Assembly: GCA_963969595.1 (NCBI GenBank)
Contig: OZ018418.1
Span: forward strand, 4,779,001 to 4,843,000
Direction of reading: 5' to 3'
Length of the DNA stretch: 64,000 nt
From: Neckera pumila
Lineage: Eukaryota; Streptophyta; Bryopsida; Hypnales; Neckeraceae
Shown here: piece after piece, positions 33,771 to 46,796 of the stretch
How positions within the stretch are numbered: the stretch's first letter is position 1
How the letters are laid out: each line of letters begins with the position of its first letter
Translations under genes and position numbers: made by a program
The notes under the pieces: generated by a model
Database searches by the model: none
What the model was told of the DNA's origin: nothing
Seen by the model: the letters and a program-made list of their open reading frames with translations, nothing else

Positions 33771-35660
33771 TCAAAATTTTAGGTTGAAATTATAGTTTAT
33801 TAGAAACCACTTGTTCGCACGTGGTTTGTAGTAGTAGAACCAAGTGCCCTCCCCGAGCTCCTTCAAGGTCGCATTGACCACTTGCCAATACAACACCAAA
33901 TGTTCAAAGCGTCTCTTGTACTCTCCGCTTCTGTCTTCCTCATACAATCCCTCCCAATGCTTGATAACCCAGACAACCCCTTGTATATATTGTCTACGCT
34001 CCGCATCGGGAGGTGAACAACAAGCAATGGATCCCCACAAGGCCAATCACTCCTTCCTTCCGAATCTTCTTGCCATAATTTGATCCCCCCACCTTCTTCT
34101 GGAAGCCAATCATTATCCGTGCAATAATGTTTGTACTTCATGACTGGAATATCCTTTGACTTCAAATAGAACTTGAATTGTTGGGCCTTTGTATGGCCAA
34201 CAAGTGCCTCGCCCCTTCCAGAAGCGAGGCTTGTATGAAGGCTTTGAAATCAGGGCCCTCGTCAATGAGGCGAGGAATTGTAGATACTGAATCCACATCC
34301 ATAAAGAACTTCATGAGAGATGGGATGGTGAGAAAGTAATCTTTTTTCAATTGCATACTTTGTCTTCCAAACAAAGCATCAATATCATCATGTGTGTGAC
34401 CAACCAACATGAAACTGGCATAAACCTCACAAAAATCCTTTTAGCCATTAGAAGGAACTAGATTGCAAATACATATCTATTCTTGTTATCACTAGTCGCG
34501 TTATCCATCTAAACATTCAAAATTGGAGGGAGAGGCTTTGATAGAATTAGAACTTCAGGTGCGGGACGCAACGATGATTTACATATGTCTGATCCTTGCA
34601 GTATTGCTCTAAAAAGGAGAGCAGAGCTTGATTGAACAAACAATTCCCGGAAGGAATACTTGGGGGATAGTTCTAGTCCCGCAGAAGCTTTGGTAACGAA
34701 CCAACCATATAGTTTGAATCGTGTAGGAAAATATTAAGCCCGTAATGAGCGTAACACACATCTCCATGCCCATGAGGTATCATACCCGTCACTGAGATTG
34801 AGAGCTTCATGAGTCCATCAAGTTGCTTACTCTTGTGTGAGAAGATAGGAGACGTAGTTTTAGCATGATCCATTTTTTCATGCATGATTGTCAAGCACTT
34901 GTGAGGGTAGGCACTTGACCTATAGCGATTTGCATAATACTGATTCCGATGAGCTCAAGTTGTAGCCAAATGCTTCTCCAAACGATGGGTCCATCTGCAT
35001 TTTAGGCCTACACATATAGTCTTCTTCAGAATGTTATATCTGTCACACTTGGAGCAGTGCACAAAATTGTCTCCTGGTTTTTTAGTTGTATACTCAGAAA
35101 AGTTCAATTTCCTGATCTTGCTAATATTAGAAGCTAAGACTTCTTTCAACCCAAAAATAGCATTTGCTCCATTGACCTCGGGAATTGTCTCCTTCCAATT
35201 AAAGGTGGACGGCAAAACCATAGACACCTTCTTCTCTCCAGAAGGAAGATTGTGTATGCAATGTGGCATGCATATGATCTGCCGACTTCTCAAGTACACA
35301 TTTCAACATAGCCGTGGCTTGTGATGTATGCTTTTGAATCTTGTGCGTGCCCAAGTTCCCGTGTGCTTGAGCTTGTTGACCAGCTGCAACATATCCTTCA
35401 AAGTGATGGAAAGTGGATTTCGATACACCAGAAATATGCTGCCATGCCGCCATGCAGACGTCAATCCCTTCAAGAGTGACCATCCTCTTCCCTTGAATGT
35501 TCTAATGGACTTGTCGATGCACGTCTAGTTTCATGTGGGATTGAAATTCAAATGATGAATTGCGGTACATACGTTTATGGAAGGCTCAAATCTTGTCTCT
35601 TGGAAATGGCTGCACGCAGTTGTAAGAGCAGCACGTCTTGCTTGAAATAGAATTTTTCGA
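33771..35660 (-). pseudogene. DUF7869-like transposon protein, copy B, core
   Basis: Right to left: KTCCSYNC and stops; MVTLEGIDVCMAAW and GVSKSTFHHFEGYV (35483-35199); PEVNGANAIFGLKEVL, EYTTKKPGDNFVHCSKCDRY (a Cys pair, 35299-34955); MHEKMDHAKTTSPIFSHKSK and MIPHGHGDVCYAHYG (34894-34673); MDNATSDNKNRYVFA (near 34480); FMLVGHTHDDIDALFGRQS and PDFKAFIQ (34410-34162); VMKYKHYCTDNDWLP and KLWQ (34165-33863); then EYKRRFEHLVLYWQ (to 33771). The segments are homologous to copy A in the same order. Frame changes near 35300, 34900, 34450 and 34150 plus stops make it a pseudogene, although its domain set is more complete than copy A. Confidence 0.75.
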
Positions 35661-35788
35661 CTCACCTGCCAATAGCTCTTTGGACTTCACACAGGTTTCA
35701 AGAGGAGGAACTCTAACGGATGTTTCATATGGCCTTGCATTCAAGATGATGCCTGTGACCAAAGAACTTCACGGCAGTTGAAGTCATG

Positions 35789-36165
35789 TCAAACCTCATG
35801 ATCTTGAAGACTAGTCCCTCTCAAGAACACCCAATTAATGGGCCACACTCAAAGAGAGTATTTCCAATCTTTTGGAACATCTGCAAAGTCAAGGGACTTT
35901 GAAATTTGGACCACAACTAAAGAATCCCCTAACGATCCATTGCAACCTAGAACAAGGTCGGACTTCACGCTATGACAAATTCCATCTGCCACTACTAGAC
36001 CAGTAGCATTCATTAGGACGACAACCTTTGTGCTCCACAAACATTAGGGAATCCTTTGCAGATTGGAATGCCAACATTCTCTTGTGGAATATTTTCAATC
36101 TCTCCTTCGTTGGAGGTGTCAACCTCCAGTCGTTGTTTTGCATTCACGGTATCTGGACAGAGATT
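35789..36165 (-). pseudogene. DUF7869-like copy B, upstream GxVVAxG domain
   Basis: An acceptor-like CTCTGTCCAG at about 36157 precedes a frame with QRLEVDTSNEGEIENIPQEN and GIPICKGFPN. After a shift the frame gives TKVVVLMNATGLVVADGICH, LGDSLVVVQISKSL and VPKDWKYSL, then a stop and VWPINWVFLRGTS. The TG-x-VVA-(D/E)-G pattern followed by LG..V.V.+ is common as an N-terminal domain in plant transposon-encoded proteins. It lies in the right place and strand to be the N-terminal part of copy B. No counterpart was found next to copy A. Confidence 0.5.
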
Positions 36166-36368
36166 ACAAACATTCGTTAAAAACCATAGCAAAATCATAC
36201 AACAAACAGCCGAAACATTACTAACACTGATTGTGTGCATGTGCTAAGTATTGTTTTCTACCAATACAATACATTCATTGTTCACTCTAGTCAAGAGTGC
36301 AAGTTCCCACTGATGCAAGATTTCAGTCAATGTTTGGTTACGGGTGGCACGTTGCTGCAGTCTAATAT

Positions 36369-37692
36369 TTCACTCGACTCAAGTTGACTACCCTAGTACG
36401 CGGTGGTCAAACTGGGTATGTGCCGTCACAAACAAAATAGTAATGGATTATAGGAATAGAGAGAATTTGTCAACCAAAACAACAATATTTGAGGAAAACA
36501 TAAATAAATTAAAATGATTGGATTCTTAGTCAGACTAACATGACAACCATCATTGACTGAAACCAAAGCGATTTGAGATGTTTGTGCCTAAGGGGTAATA
36601 TTGTAGACAAATATCACTAGTTCAATGGAGCCAAGTGAATGCACTAATGGCAATTCCTATATATAAATTTGTATAATACTTCATGAAATCCAATAGAGGA
36701 CACTCAGTGCATGACTGAGCTATCATAATAGATGCATTATTGTAACCACTTCCATTCAATTTATTTTGCTCAGATCAGATCGAACTAACCACCTCAGAGT
36801 TTCTCTCTCCAACATTGCAAAACTCCTAACATACAATACTAGATTCCGGATATTGGGAAAAAAATTACGCGGTTCATTAATAGAACCTGTTTATTATCTC
36901 TTAATACATAAGGAGTTCATTTTGACTCAAGATGAGTACACATCCTCATGAAGTCAAGCTCACCAGCAATCACATTTGTAACCAATCATCTATGGTTCAT
37001 CTTGAATTGAAATAAACTGCTACTTTGGTAATTCCAATAATATTTAGTAGTCAAGATATTTAGTAGTCTAGATTTAAGCAGTCTGGACTTTAGTAGTCTA
37101 GATTTAAGCAGTCTGGACTTTAGTATTCTGGATTTATAGTAGTCTGGAACTCATCTCGATTCGAGATGACTTGCTGATCAGCCGTTAGTCAAAGCACATG
37201 AGAATTTTGATCAATAGTGAGATAATATTGACCTCTAAAAACTAAACATATTGACCTCCGAGAACTCCGAGAACTGAACATAGAACCTTGAATATAGAAC
37301 CTCCAAAAACTAAACAACAATCTCACCTAGTGGACTTTAGTGAGATATTTGTTTAGTTCATTAATCAAAACCTATTTGGCTATTTCTAATCTCAGTCCAC
37401 TGAAATTCTTATTGAGAATTCAAAACTCCGAGAACTGAATATAGAACCTCCAAGAATTTTGTTAATAAATGATCAATAACAGTTCCAAGATTTAGTCTAC
37501 AATATCAGTCAATTCAATTCATGTTGGTTTCTAGAGGTCTGATTACTCATTGCCCTTCTAATTAAGTGCCAAATTCTAAAATCACGAGATTCACAGTGAT
37601 TATAATGGGTATGTTTTACATGAAGGAAAAGAAAGTATCAAAAACATTTCCCAAATTCTGTCTACAATAGCAGTCAACTCGATTCATGTTGA
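36369..37692. repeat. Dispersed 19-nt dyads and a ~15-bp tandem block
   Basis: Dyads of the TCGA-N-TCGA class at 36369 (TTCACTCGACTCAAGTTGA), 36917 (TCATTTTGACTCAAGATGA), 36997 (degenerate), 37151 (TCATCTCGATTCGAGATGA, perfect), 37509 (degenerate) and 37674 (TCAACTCGATTCATGTTGA). Between them, 37045-37148 holds about seven units of TAGTAGTCTGGATTT-like sequence (15-16 bp). Copies of a longer unit containing TTTCTAGAG and CTCATTGCC recur near 37525, 37690 and 38105. No gene recognised. Confidence 0.7.
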
Positions 37693-38518
37693 TTTCTAGA
37701 GCTCTGGTCATCTCATTGCCTAGTTATAAATTTCTAAATTCTAAGAATCACGAAAATCATGACTCTTCTATATCAAGCTTCCAATGGCAATCTCGCCGGA
37801 ACTACTGTACATCTCTAGGTCTTCCCTCTCAATCTTCTATGCTAATTACTAGAAAGTTTGGCAAGCATGAAGCATCCTTGGTAGTCGGCATCCACATAAT
37901 TGTCAAATCCATCTCCTTCCAAGTTTAGAAACAGACACCATTGGCAAACGGACCGTCCATGAAGGTCGAGTCTAACAATACTACCCTAAATCCTATTGTT
38001 TGCAACTCTAAAAAGTTCTTTCTGTTTGGAGCTCCCATACCAAGGAAGTGATCAATACTGTACGTTGCAAGTGGAGCCAAAGGTGTTGCATATTTTAATG
38101 CACTTAAGCTCTGGTCATCTCGTTGCCTAAGTACTAAGTGCCGAATTCTAGAAATTCCAAAATTTACGTCATTTTTAACAACGTTTTTACATGAGAGGAA
38201 AGATGTATCAAATCCCGAATTTGTCTACTTTTTTTGGAATTCAGAGATTGCATGACAATTTACAGAGATTCCAAAGAAATACAATCCTTAAGAAGAACCA
38301 AAATCAATTATCTACTTTAACAGCACACAGAAATCTAACATTGAAGAGCACTAACAATCAGTAACTCTATCACAACTACTTGCAGGTCAGATAACGCTGG
38401 ACGGACAAGAACGTCTTCTGAATCCGCTTGAGATGAACACCCGCATACCTTGGAATGGGAGACCTGCAATCTTCCAAAGTCAATAGGGAGCCGTACTTTG
38501 TACCAAATCACAACCAAA
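37693..38518. other. No recognised gene
   Basis: An 80-codon plus-strand frame (37686-37928) continues past its stop with protein-like composition, but I recognise no domain. The remainder contains copies of the dispersed TCTGGTCATCTCRTTGCCTA repeat. Confidence 0.4.
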
Positions 38519-38685
38519 GGGGCTTTGATTGCACTGAAGAGAGCCATATTCTGTACCAACACATAGTGTGTACGTAAGCGGAGGGGCCTCAATTGCACTG
38601 AAAAGAGACGTATTCTATACCAACACGCGATGTTTGAGTATTCAAGGGGGGTTTGATTGCATTGAAGAGAGGCTCAGAACTCTAG
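38519..38685 (+). repeat. Two and a half 64-bp tandem units
   Basis: GGGGCTTTGATTGCACTGAA at 38519, GGGGCCTCAATTGCACTGAA at 38583 and a shorter copy near 38645, each followed by GAGAG..(A/G)TATTCT(G/A)TACCAACAC. The minus-strand frame across it is not a gene. Confidence 0.75.
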
Positions 38686-39632
38686 AATGGTGGAATTGAA
38701 GAAGCTGAAGAAGGCAATGCTACAGTACAGCAAGGGGAAGGGAACACCAAACAAAGGACAAGGACTAGAATGAGAACAAGCAAAGGGAATGTGTGGGACA
38801 ATTCCAGAGGGGAGATGGAGGGGCACTTTCAAAAGGTCCTAACAAAAGCACAATAATACCCTATACGTGAATTTTTGGAGGCTTCTACGGATATGAAAAT
38901 TTAATGCGTCAGAATTTGAATCTTCTATTTCAATCAAGTGCAGATGAAAATCAGACTTCTCGTCACCATTTGAGCTACAAATCCGTCATCCTTTTGGAAT
39001 GCAGGTGCTACAGGCTTAACTTAGGGGGGCTAAGTTAAGGCAGTGGGCTTGCAGACAATGGTTTTCAGAAGTGCCTGTCATCTTTTAGGTGGAGGGTTCA
39101 TGGGTTATGAATCGTTCACTTACAGTTCACAGATTATGAGAAAGCGGATTTGCTGCTCAAAAGGTGGACTTATTGTTCACGGGTTTTGAGATGCACTGTA
39201 TCGTTTTCGGAAGTTATTTTTTGAGGTGATTTGCAAAAATTAAATTCCCGTAAAACTGTAATTGCGATATAAATAGTATACAAATCTTTTAACAAACAAT
39301 GAAAGGAGACATGTTCTAATAAACTATTAAAAGAGTGACAGTATCTAATGTTAACTAATTAAGGTCAAGACTTGAGGGACAAGATCCAAGTTCAAGGTAT
39401 AAGGGTTACAATTGAAGGTTTGGGGTGTAGGATTGAGGTCAAACTTCCACCAATACTTCTAAAAACTCTTGTAATTTAATTTATTCAAAATTCAACAATA
39501 ATTTCTAATTCCCTTCTAGTTTTGTGTTTTCTAAAAAAATGATAATAAAGATTCCATACGCTCCTAATGTTTTGAATTATTGCATTGGGATTCATATATG
39601 ATAAATAAATGGAGAAGGAGTGGATAATACTT
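38686..39632. other. No recognised gene
   Basis: No domain, RNA or repeat recognised apart from short direct repeats (GGTTCACGG-type words near 39090-39190). Confidence 0.45.
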
Positions 39633-40310
39633 ACAAAGTGATGGAGTCTACTATTCTATCAACCATTGAGTTTGGATTCACTTGTGATTTAAAAAAACAA
39701 GGGGGGGGAGGCACCAAATACAAAGTGATGGAGTCTACTTTTCTATCAACCATTGAATTTGGATTCACTTGTGATTTTTAAAAAAAAGGGGGGGGGAGGC
39801 ACCAAATACAAAGTGATGGAGTCTACTTTTCTATCAACTATTGAATTTGGATTCACTTGTGATTTAAAAAAACAAGGGGGGGGAGGCACCAAATACAAAG
39901 TGATGGAGTCCGATTTTTTATCATTGAATTGGTATTCACTTGTGATAAAAAAAAAGGATAGGCAGTGGAATCAATACAAAGCCATGCAATCCAATTATTT
40001 TTTATTGATTTTGGATTACTTTTGACAAAAAGCAAATGGAAAAAAAGTGGCACCAATTAGTAAGTGATGGAGTCCAATTTATTATCTTTGAGTTGGGATT
40101 CATTTCTAATAAAAAAACCGAGGGGAGAATGAACCAATCACAAAGTGATGGAGTCCAATATTATCATCCTAGAGTTGGGATTCATTTCTAATAAAATGGG
40201 GAGGGAATGAACCAATTACAAAGTGATGGAGTCCAATTTTATATCACTAAATCGCGATTCACTTATGATTAAAAAAATAGAGTGGGAGTGAAACTAGTAC
40301 AAAGCCCCCA
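39633..40310 (+). repeat. Nine-unit minisatellite of 78-88 bp
   Basis: ACAAAGTGATGGAGTC recurs near 39633, 39721, 39809, 39896, 39977, 40061, 40141, 40219 and 40299. Units carry TTGAATTTGGATTCACTTGTGA-like sequence and, in the first four, an A-run followed by seven to eight G. The plus-strand open frame within it (39753-40025) is a translation of the repeat. Confidence 0.9.
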
Positions 40311-43300
40311 AAATGGATGGAGGTGAAGCGAGTAACGTAGACTCAACCATAGGGGCAATTGGAAGGCCTCAACTACCAAATATTCAAATGGGAATTTTGA
40401 AGTTTGAAATGCAAAATGGATTTATATGAACAGAGATTGGATATGGATAAGGAGATCCTAAGACTCTCCTTTTGATCATACACTTCCTAAGTATTGTTGG
40501 AATTCTCATCACATTATAATGTAGCAAAAAATTAATATTCCACTCATTACAACTTTTCATTAGAAAATATTGGTGTGTGTGTATCTTACGTTTTGTCACG
40601 CCATACATTATAGTGTAGAACATCTTGATGTTAACCAAATTTTGGTGTCATTCACTATCAGAGATTGAATTAGTAAATTGTTATTATGTACATTTATGAA
40701 CTTCACATTGCATTCTAAATTGAATGTTTGAAATTCTTTAGAATTCCAAATAGGAATCCAAATTCGACCTAGTAAATAGATATTTCAGTAGTTTGGTTCA
40801 AATTCAAAAACAACCATTTCTATGGCAGAATTTGAGATCCTGAACAAATAATCGGAAGGTACAGAAATATTTCAAAAAAACATCTTTGATGATTCATTTT
40901 TAACACATCCTCTTGTATAAGAAGATTACTATGATATTGCTAAATAAAATTTCCACCACCACATATTTAGGACACGCTCTAATATGTTGAAACATAAATA
41001 ATTTGAATGAAAATCTATTTCTTTGAGGTGGAGTTTAGAGGTTCATTTAATACATGTATTGTATTAATCCTTTTAGTTGTGGAGTAATCCCTTTGTCATT
41101 ATTGTAGTGCCAAAAATACAGCTATTGTAAAATGTGTGAAGAATTGCAAACCATGTTATTAATTTCAAATTAAGCAATTTGTAATATACAACTATTGGTA
41201 GAAGAATAATTTTGCATTCACTACCCTTTAACTAGTTTATGTCAATATACTGGTGATGAAAACATAAAAAATACTTACAAATTCAGATATGTTATTTAGC
41301 TTCATTTTTTTAATGTTTGGAAGTTAGTTTTTTTGATTTGTTTGTTTTAATTCTATTTTGTTGTTCATATTATAGCATTGTATGCGTTCATATCTTTATA
41401 AATGGTACCAACTGCTTCCAATTTTTAATGTATAAAATTTTGTTCTTATTTGTATTTGACTAAGTCATTTCACTCATGAACTTCACAATATTTATATATG
41501 GAAAAGATTCATAGTATGAAATGCTGTAAAAGAAAGGTGATACATTGAACATTGGTGAATATGTTTACTTTTATTTTTGTAATTTTCACAAATTGAAATT
41601 ATCCTTTGTATGTATGAGTGACTATCACTCATGAACAATAGAGCAATTATGTGTGCGTTGCTCTTCATGTGAAAGAATGCAAATCTTGCTTAATCTCTGT
41701 ATTTGTAAGTATACTTTTATTTCTGAGTATTGAATGAAAATTTTATTTAACTCAAATATCATTTCCACTTAGGAACTCTACAATAATCACATGTGAGTAC
41801 ATTTTTTATGGAAGGAGAAGATTTCAACATTGCTTAATCACTTCATTCCCAGACGATTCACTTCTACTTATTAAAATTGTATGCAATTAAACAGGCAGTC
41901 TCACTTAAAAACTTCACAATAATTATGTAGAAGTCTGTTATTCTTAATGTAATGGTTGCAATGGAGAAGTGGTGATATCAGGAAGTAATTATCAGGAAGT
42001 GATATTAGAAATGTCTTTACTTTAATTTTTGTTTTTTAACCAATTAGGACTCTATTTAACTATAAAGGCACTCATCTTCAAAATTCTAATTTTTTAATGT
42101 CAATATTCCAACTCACATACACACAATAATCTTTCAATAGCACCATTGAATGCTTTTCTACTTCTTGGAAAAATACAGCACTCCACTTCAAAATACAATT
42201 GTACAATGGATTCTTACTTTAATCCTTTGTTTTTGTTGATGTCAATGTTCATAATGAACTACCTAAAGTGCAGTGCATATAGGTAGACCATCTCAAGCAA
42301 TAATTGCTTAAATTAGAACATATTATTTTTCATTATTCTCTTACAAGGACAAGGGATTTTACTCATCCTAAAATGAATTTTTCTTCTTCTTTATCTTCAC
42401 ACAGACTAGTTTATACCTACTATTTTTTAAAGGATTTTTTTTCAATACTCTACTTGACATCCAATGGTGTGTCAAGAATCAAATGTACCCTAAACAAATG
42501 TAAATCATTTAGAAATTTTTCCTACAATGAATTAAATGCATTCCTGCTATAGTTTTAGAGACATGGTTATTGTTTTGTAGATTCCCCACCCCCACCCCCC
42601 CACCAAAAAAACTACAAACTATTTAAAAGCTATGATTTGTAGAAAGATCTAAAATGCAGGTTTGTATAAAGAAATGTGTTTCATTCAGGGTGAACTTCCT
42701 GAAAATGTTTTAACTCCAAAAGGGCCAAAGTTTTCTTATATTAAATACCACTTGGAACTGCCTTTTCCATTATAAAGAACATAAACCTTAACCTTTTTAT
42801 TTGGCATATCAAATCGTAGGAGCTTATACTATAGTATGAACATGTAATTGTGGAAGAAATTTTCGAAAGTACTTTGGCCGCCTAGGTTCACTACAGAGAA
42901 TGAGACTTCTTCAATGAATGTTTTAGTATAGCTGTAGACCTAAGAGTATAAATTATGACTTTTAAGGAGATTTTCCATAAAATTTGACTATAAATACTTT
43001 CTTTTATAGTAAATTTGTATCTATAATGATTGCAAGATATTTGCATTAAAAGTGAAGAGAACAAGTTTTTTTACACCTTGTCAAATTAGAGTTTTTGGCT
43101 TCTCCTTTTTTTAAATTCAAATTTATGTGTTATTGATTTTGGTTTTTTCACTTTTCATATTAAATATTTTAATTGCGAATCTAGGGAAAGAAATTCATTA
43201 AAAAAAATATTGAATTTAAACTCAATAAAATTTTGTTAAACAAAAATAGGTTTAAGAAGGAAGGAATCTTACCCATTAATATATTTTAAATGGAATTGGA

Positions 43301-43959
43301 ACACAATAATCCTATTGTAACAGTCACATTATGAAAAAAATATTTAAGAACTTATTTTCATTTCTTGTAAATTACACAACCATAAATCTCTACTTATAGT
43401 TGTCTAAGTATATGCCAAAGCACTATAAATGAACATGCCCGAGTAAATCACTTAGTGCATTTTAGAAACCACATGTGGCCTAATATAAATAGGATTTTAT
43501 TCTTTTCATATAAATAATACAAAAAAATTACAAAAAAATTAGGAAACATTTGAAGTGACTAACCCATTCTAAATAAAAATTTTAGCCTACAAACATGGGT
43601 CATTAATTTTTCGTACATGTAATTTAGGGGCTTGAGAGTTGGATACCTACTTACTCTATTTAATATGATACCCTATGACAGTTGGTTGCACAATAGGGGA
43701 TGACTTGGAATGGATGAAGTGTAGAGAGGTGTATGTTTTTGAAACGTGATTCAATAAACTAATTTTGGTTTACATCTAACGTAAGTTGTTTCACATTTTT
43801 GGAGCTTTGTAGAATTAGTATGAATTGCTAAAGTTGAAATGACATTAGTAACTTCCTTGTATCTTTGAATTCTGAATATGATCTCCATTTTTTTCTTATA
43901 GATATGATCATTGTGAATTCTGATCACAAAATTATATTCAAAATCTTGACTTTTGTTTT
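40311..43959. other. Long AT-rich stretch without a recognised gene
   Basis: Stops are dense in all frames. A short C-run (42588-42602) stands out. No domain, repeat array or RNA gene recognised. Confidence 0.5.
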
Positions 43960-44440
43960 AATTAAAAAAATAGGGTATGAAAAAGTGAATCAAAACTTTT
44001 ACACCAATCCAAGTGTCTAACCCCAAAAAATAGGATGTGAAGAGCAATGAAAAAATTCACCTAAACAAAACAATCCTTCACCAAAAAAATTGGGTGTGAA
44101 AAAATTGGAACTTTCACACCAACCCAAGTGTCAAACATCAAAAAATAGGATGTGAAAAAATATGAAAGTTTTCACCTAAACCAAAGAACCCTCCACTTGA
44201 ACTCATACTCCCCCCCCCAAAAAAGTAGGGTGTGAAAAATAATCAAAACTTTTGCACCAATCCAAGTTTCATACAAAAATATATAGGATGTAAAAAAGAA
44301 TAGAAAACTTCAAACCAAACCAAGTGTCTAATTGGGGGTCTAATAAAAAAATAGGATGAAAAAATTATTTTTAACTTTTATTTTAATCAAAATGTCTTAC
44401 CCAAAAAACTAGTATGTGGAAAAGAATGAAATTTGTTATA
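43960..44440 (+). repeat. Eight degenerate ~60-bp units
   Basis: AAAATAGG(G/A)TGTGAAAAA-like cores recur near 43971, 44030, 44088, 44147, 44225, 44285, 44350 and 44411, alternating with ACTTTYACACCAATCCAAGT and TTCACCTAAACCAAA spacers. The alternation suggests a ~118-bp higher-order unit. Confidence 0.75.
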
Positions 44441-46368
44441 CCAAGTAAAAAATCACAAGTGTTGGAATGCATGATCTAAGTTGTTTGAAACTGCATAGAA
44501 ATAAGTTAAATTCTATGCACGTATTTATTGACTGTACTATTTTTCCAAATACTTTTGCTTCCACTTTGCTTTTCAATTTACCTTTTTCCTTTATAAAGAA
44601 AGTAGCTTAAGAAATTCCATTTACATGGATATTAAAATGGACATAAAGTAGGCCATTTTGTCAAATTTAGTAATTAAAGGGTTCCATTTATTTTTCCTTG
44701 AGAGGTAAATAGCCCCCTAACAAATACCCCCTTGTTGCACGGGGGGTATAAAATATACATAGAGTGATCCACTTGAGCAAACATGTCTAACTGTGAATTT
44801 TAGGAAAGAACAAATCATTGTTTTGGAAAAATTATTGACATTCAGGTGTAGGTTGTTCTACTTTATTTTCTACTAATCTATATTTCTAAGTTGAAATTCT
44901 ATATTTTCTGAAAGCCTTACAATTTTGAAGTCAATAGTTGATGATGGGGAAACATAAAAAAGTGTAAACAAACTAGAAGTTATTCACTACTTTGTCAAGT
45001 GTATGGAAATTGGGATTCTAGAAGCCTCCATCTTTAAAAACAATTATGTACCTGGTTTGAATGAACATTTATATAACCAAATTAATTTTCTCTCTAACTT
45101 CTGCATGTATTATGAAAATGATGCCTCTATCCTACATGATGTTTAGACTTCTTTTTAAATTGAATACTATAATCATAGGAGATTTACAACACATGAAAAA
45201 CAATTTTTTGGCATACTTGTTATTTTTTAATGTACCAATAATTTTTTGTCTATATATTTTATGTATAGCTTCCAAATGTTAAGGTCTCTCCTATGGTGGA
45301 TCTTTCTTTTACTTGACAAGAGTAGAATTTGAAAATGAGATCATTTGTGTTCATGTGAACTTGTGAAGAGTCCAAATTCTAAAACTAATCCTTCACTTTT
45401 ATTTGGAAAACTAAACAAAACCACATGTACATTGAATAGGGGACTTGTATGAATTAATTTACATTTCACACTACATGAATTTTTACCATAGCGGTATATA
45501 ACTAGATATTCAACTCTCCGAGTATGTACATTTGGCATGTTTAAAACCTCATGCTATAGTTTTCCACAATAATTTGCTTCATCTTCTTATCCCCGTAATT
45601 TATTAAAGATGAGAGGGAGGACTCGAGGGAGGACCCTAGAAATAATCCCTTTTCATCACCGTCAAAATTGTTGAATTCAAAAATAGCAAAAGCAATGATT
45701 CAAAGAAACACTATGGTAGGAGATCTACCCAATCCTTTTTTAGAATAACATTTCAAGGACGCATAGTTGCACTTGTCTTCTATGTAGGAATTTGTATGTT
45801 ATTCATCAAACGTGAAACATTCACCTCAACATTTAAGGGTTATATCTCTACATTCCTTGTACCACTGTAGCTTTAGGCTACAAATTGGGATTCATACGTA
45901 ACAGGGCTTTTTTTCCAGTCTTTAAGAACTGCCCTAATGGCGATATATATTTTTGTAGCGGTGCTACAAATATCAACATTCATCCATATTAGATACAAAA
46001 TATCACATTGACACATATCACAAGTCTATAAATTGGTTTTCATCCTTGTTCTGGCAACTTCGTTCCGTTTTTTCTTTGACTTTGAATTTTTTTAAGATTT
46101 CATCTAAATTTTTTGTCCTACTTTTTATTAGCCATTTAGAGGCAAACTCTTCTTTCTAGTGTTATCTGGCACTAGAAAGACTCTCCAAAAGCATTGATGC
46201 ATACCATTTCCCAGTTCACAATCATGGGTACCTATCCAAGGTCCACAGTCATAGGTCATGTTCCACGGTTTTGGATCGGTCCTCTGTCCAAAACCCTAGC
46301 GCCAACTTTGTGATAGCTATGACTCTTTTGTCTATGGTGGCGTATTCCAAAGCTCCTGTCTGTCGCAG
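44441..46368. other. No recognised gene
   Basis: AT-rich sequence, short frames only. A C/G-rich patch near 44700-44745 and around 46250-46330 shows no domain. Confidence 0.45.
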
Positions 46369-46796
46369 CATAGGAATTCAAATCGCAATGTGAAGAACCT
46401 ACATCTACCGAACCTCACCTTGAAAATGCTGTTCAATACACTTTAGGGTTCCGGAAATGCAAGTTCCTTTCTTGCATTTAGTTTGGTGTTTGGTGTTTTG
46501 ATTTGATGTTGTAGCTTGTTAGTACTGCTCTCGTGAGGTTCTTCCACTCCGAGAAATGAATTTACTTAGCTGGAAGTAGCACGGCGTAGGAATTGGAATC
46601 GCAATGTGAAGAACCTACATCTACTGAAGGTCACTTTGAAGATGCTGTTCATTGCTTTAGGATTTTGGAAATAGAAGTTGCTTTCTTGCATTTGGTCTGG
46701 TGTTTTCTACTATGATTCGATGTTGTTGTAGCTTGTCAGTATTGCTCTTGTGAGGTTCCTCCACTCCAAGAAAATAAATTTACTTAGCGAGAAGTA
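46369..46796 (+). repeat. Tandem duplication of 214 bp
   Basis: GCATAGGAATTCAAATCGCA at 46369 and GCGTAGGAATTGGAATCGCA at 46583 start two units that stay alignable to the end (AATTTACTTAGC near 46568 and 46782), at roughly 85-90 percent identity by eye. No coding signal. Confidence 0.85.

Noticed and set aside
39753..40025. 90-codon glycine-containing ORF
   Set aside because: It is a translation of the 78-88 bp minisatellite; the repeat explains the open frame.
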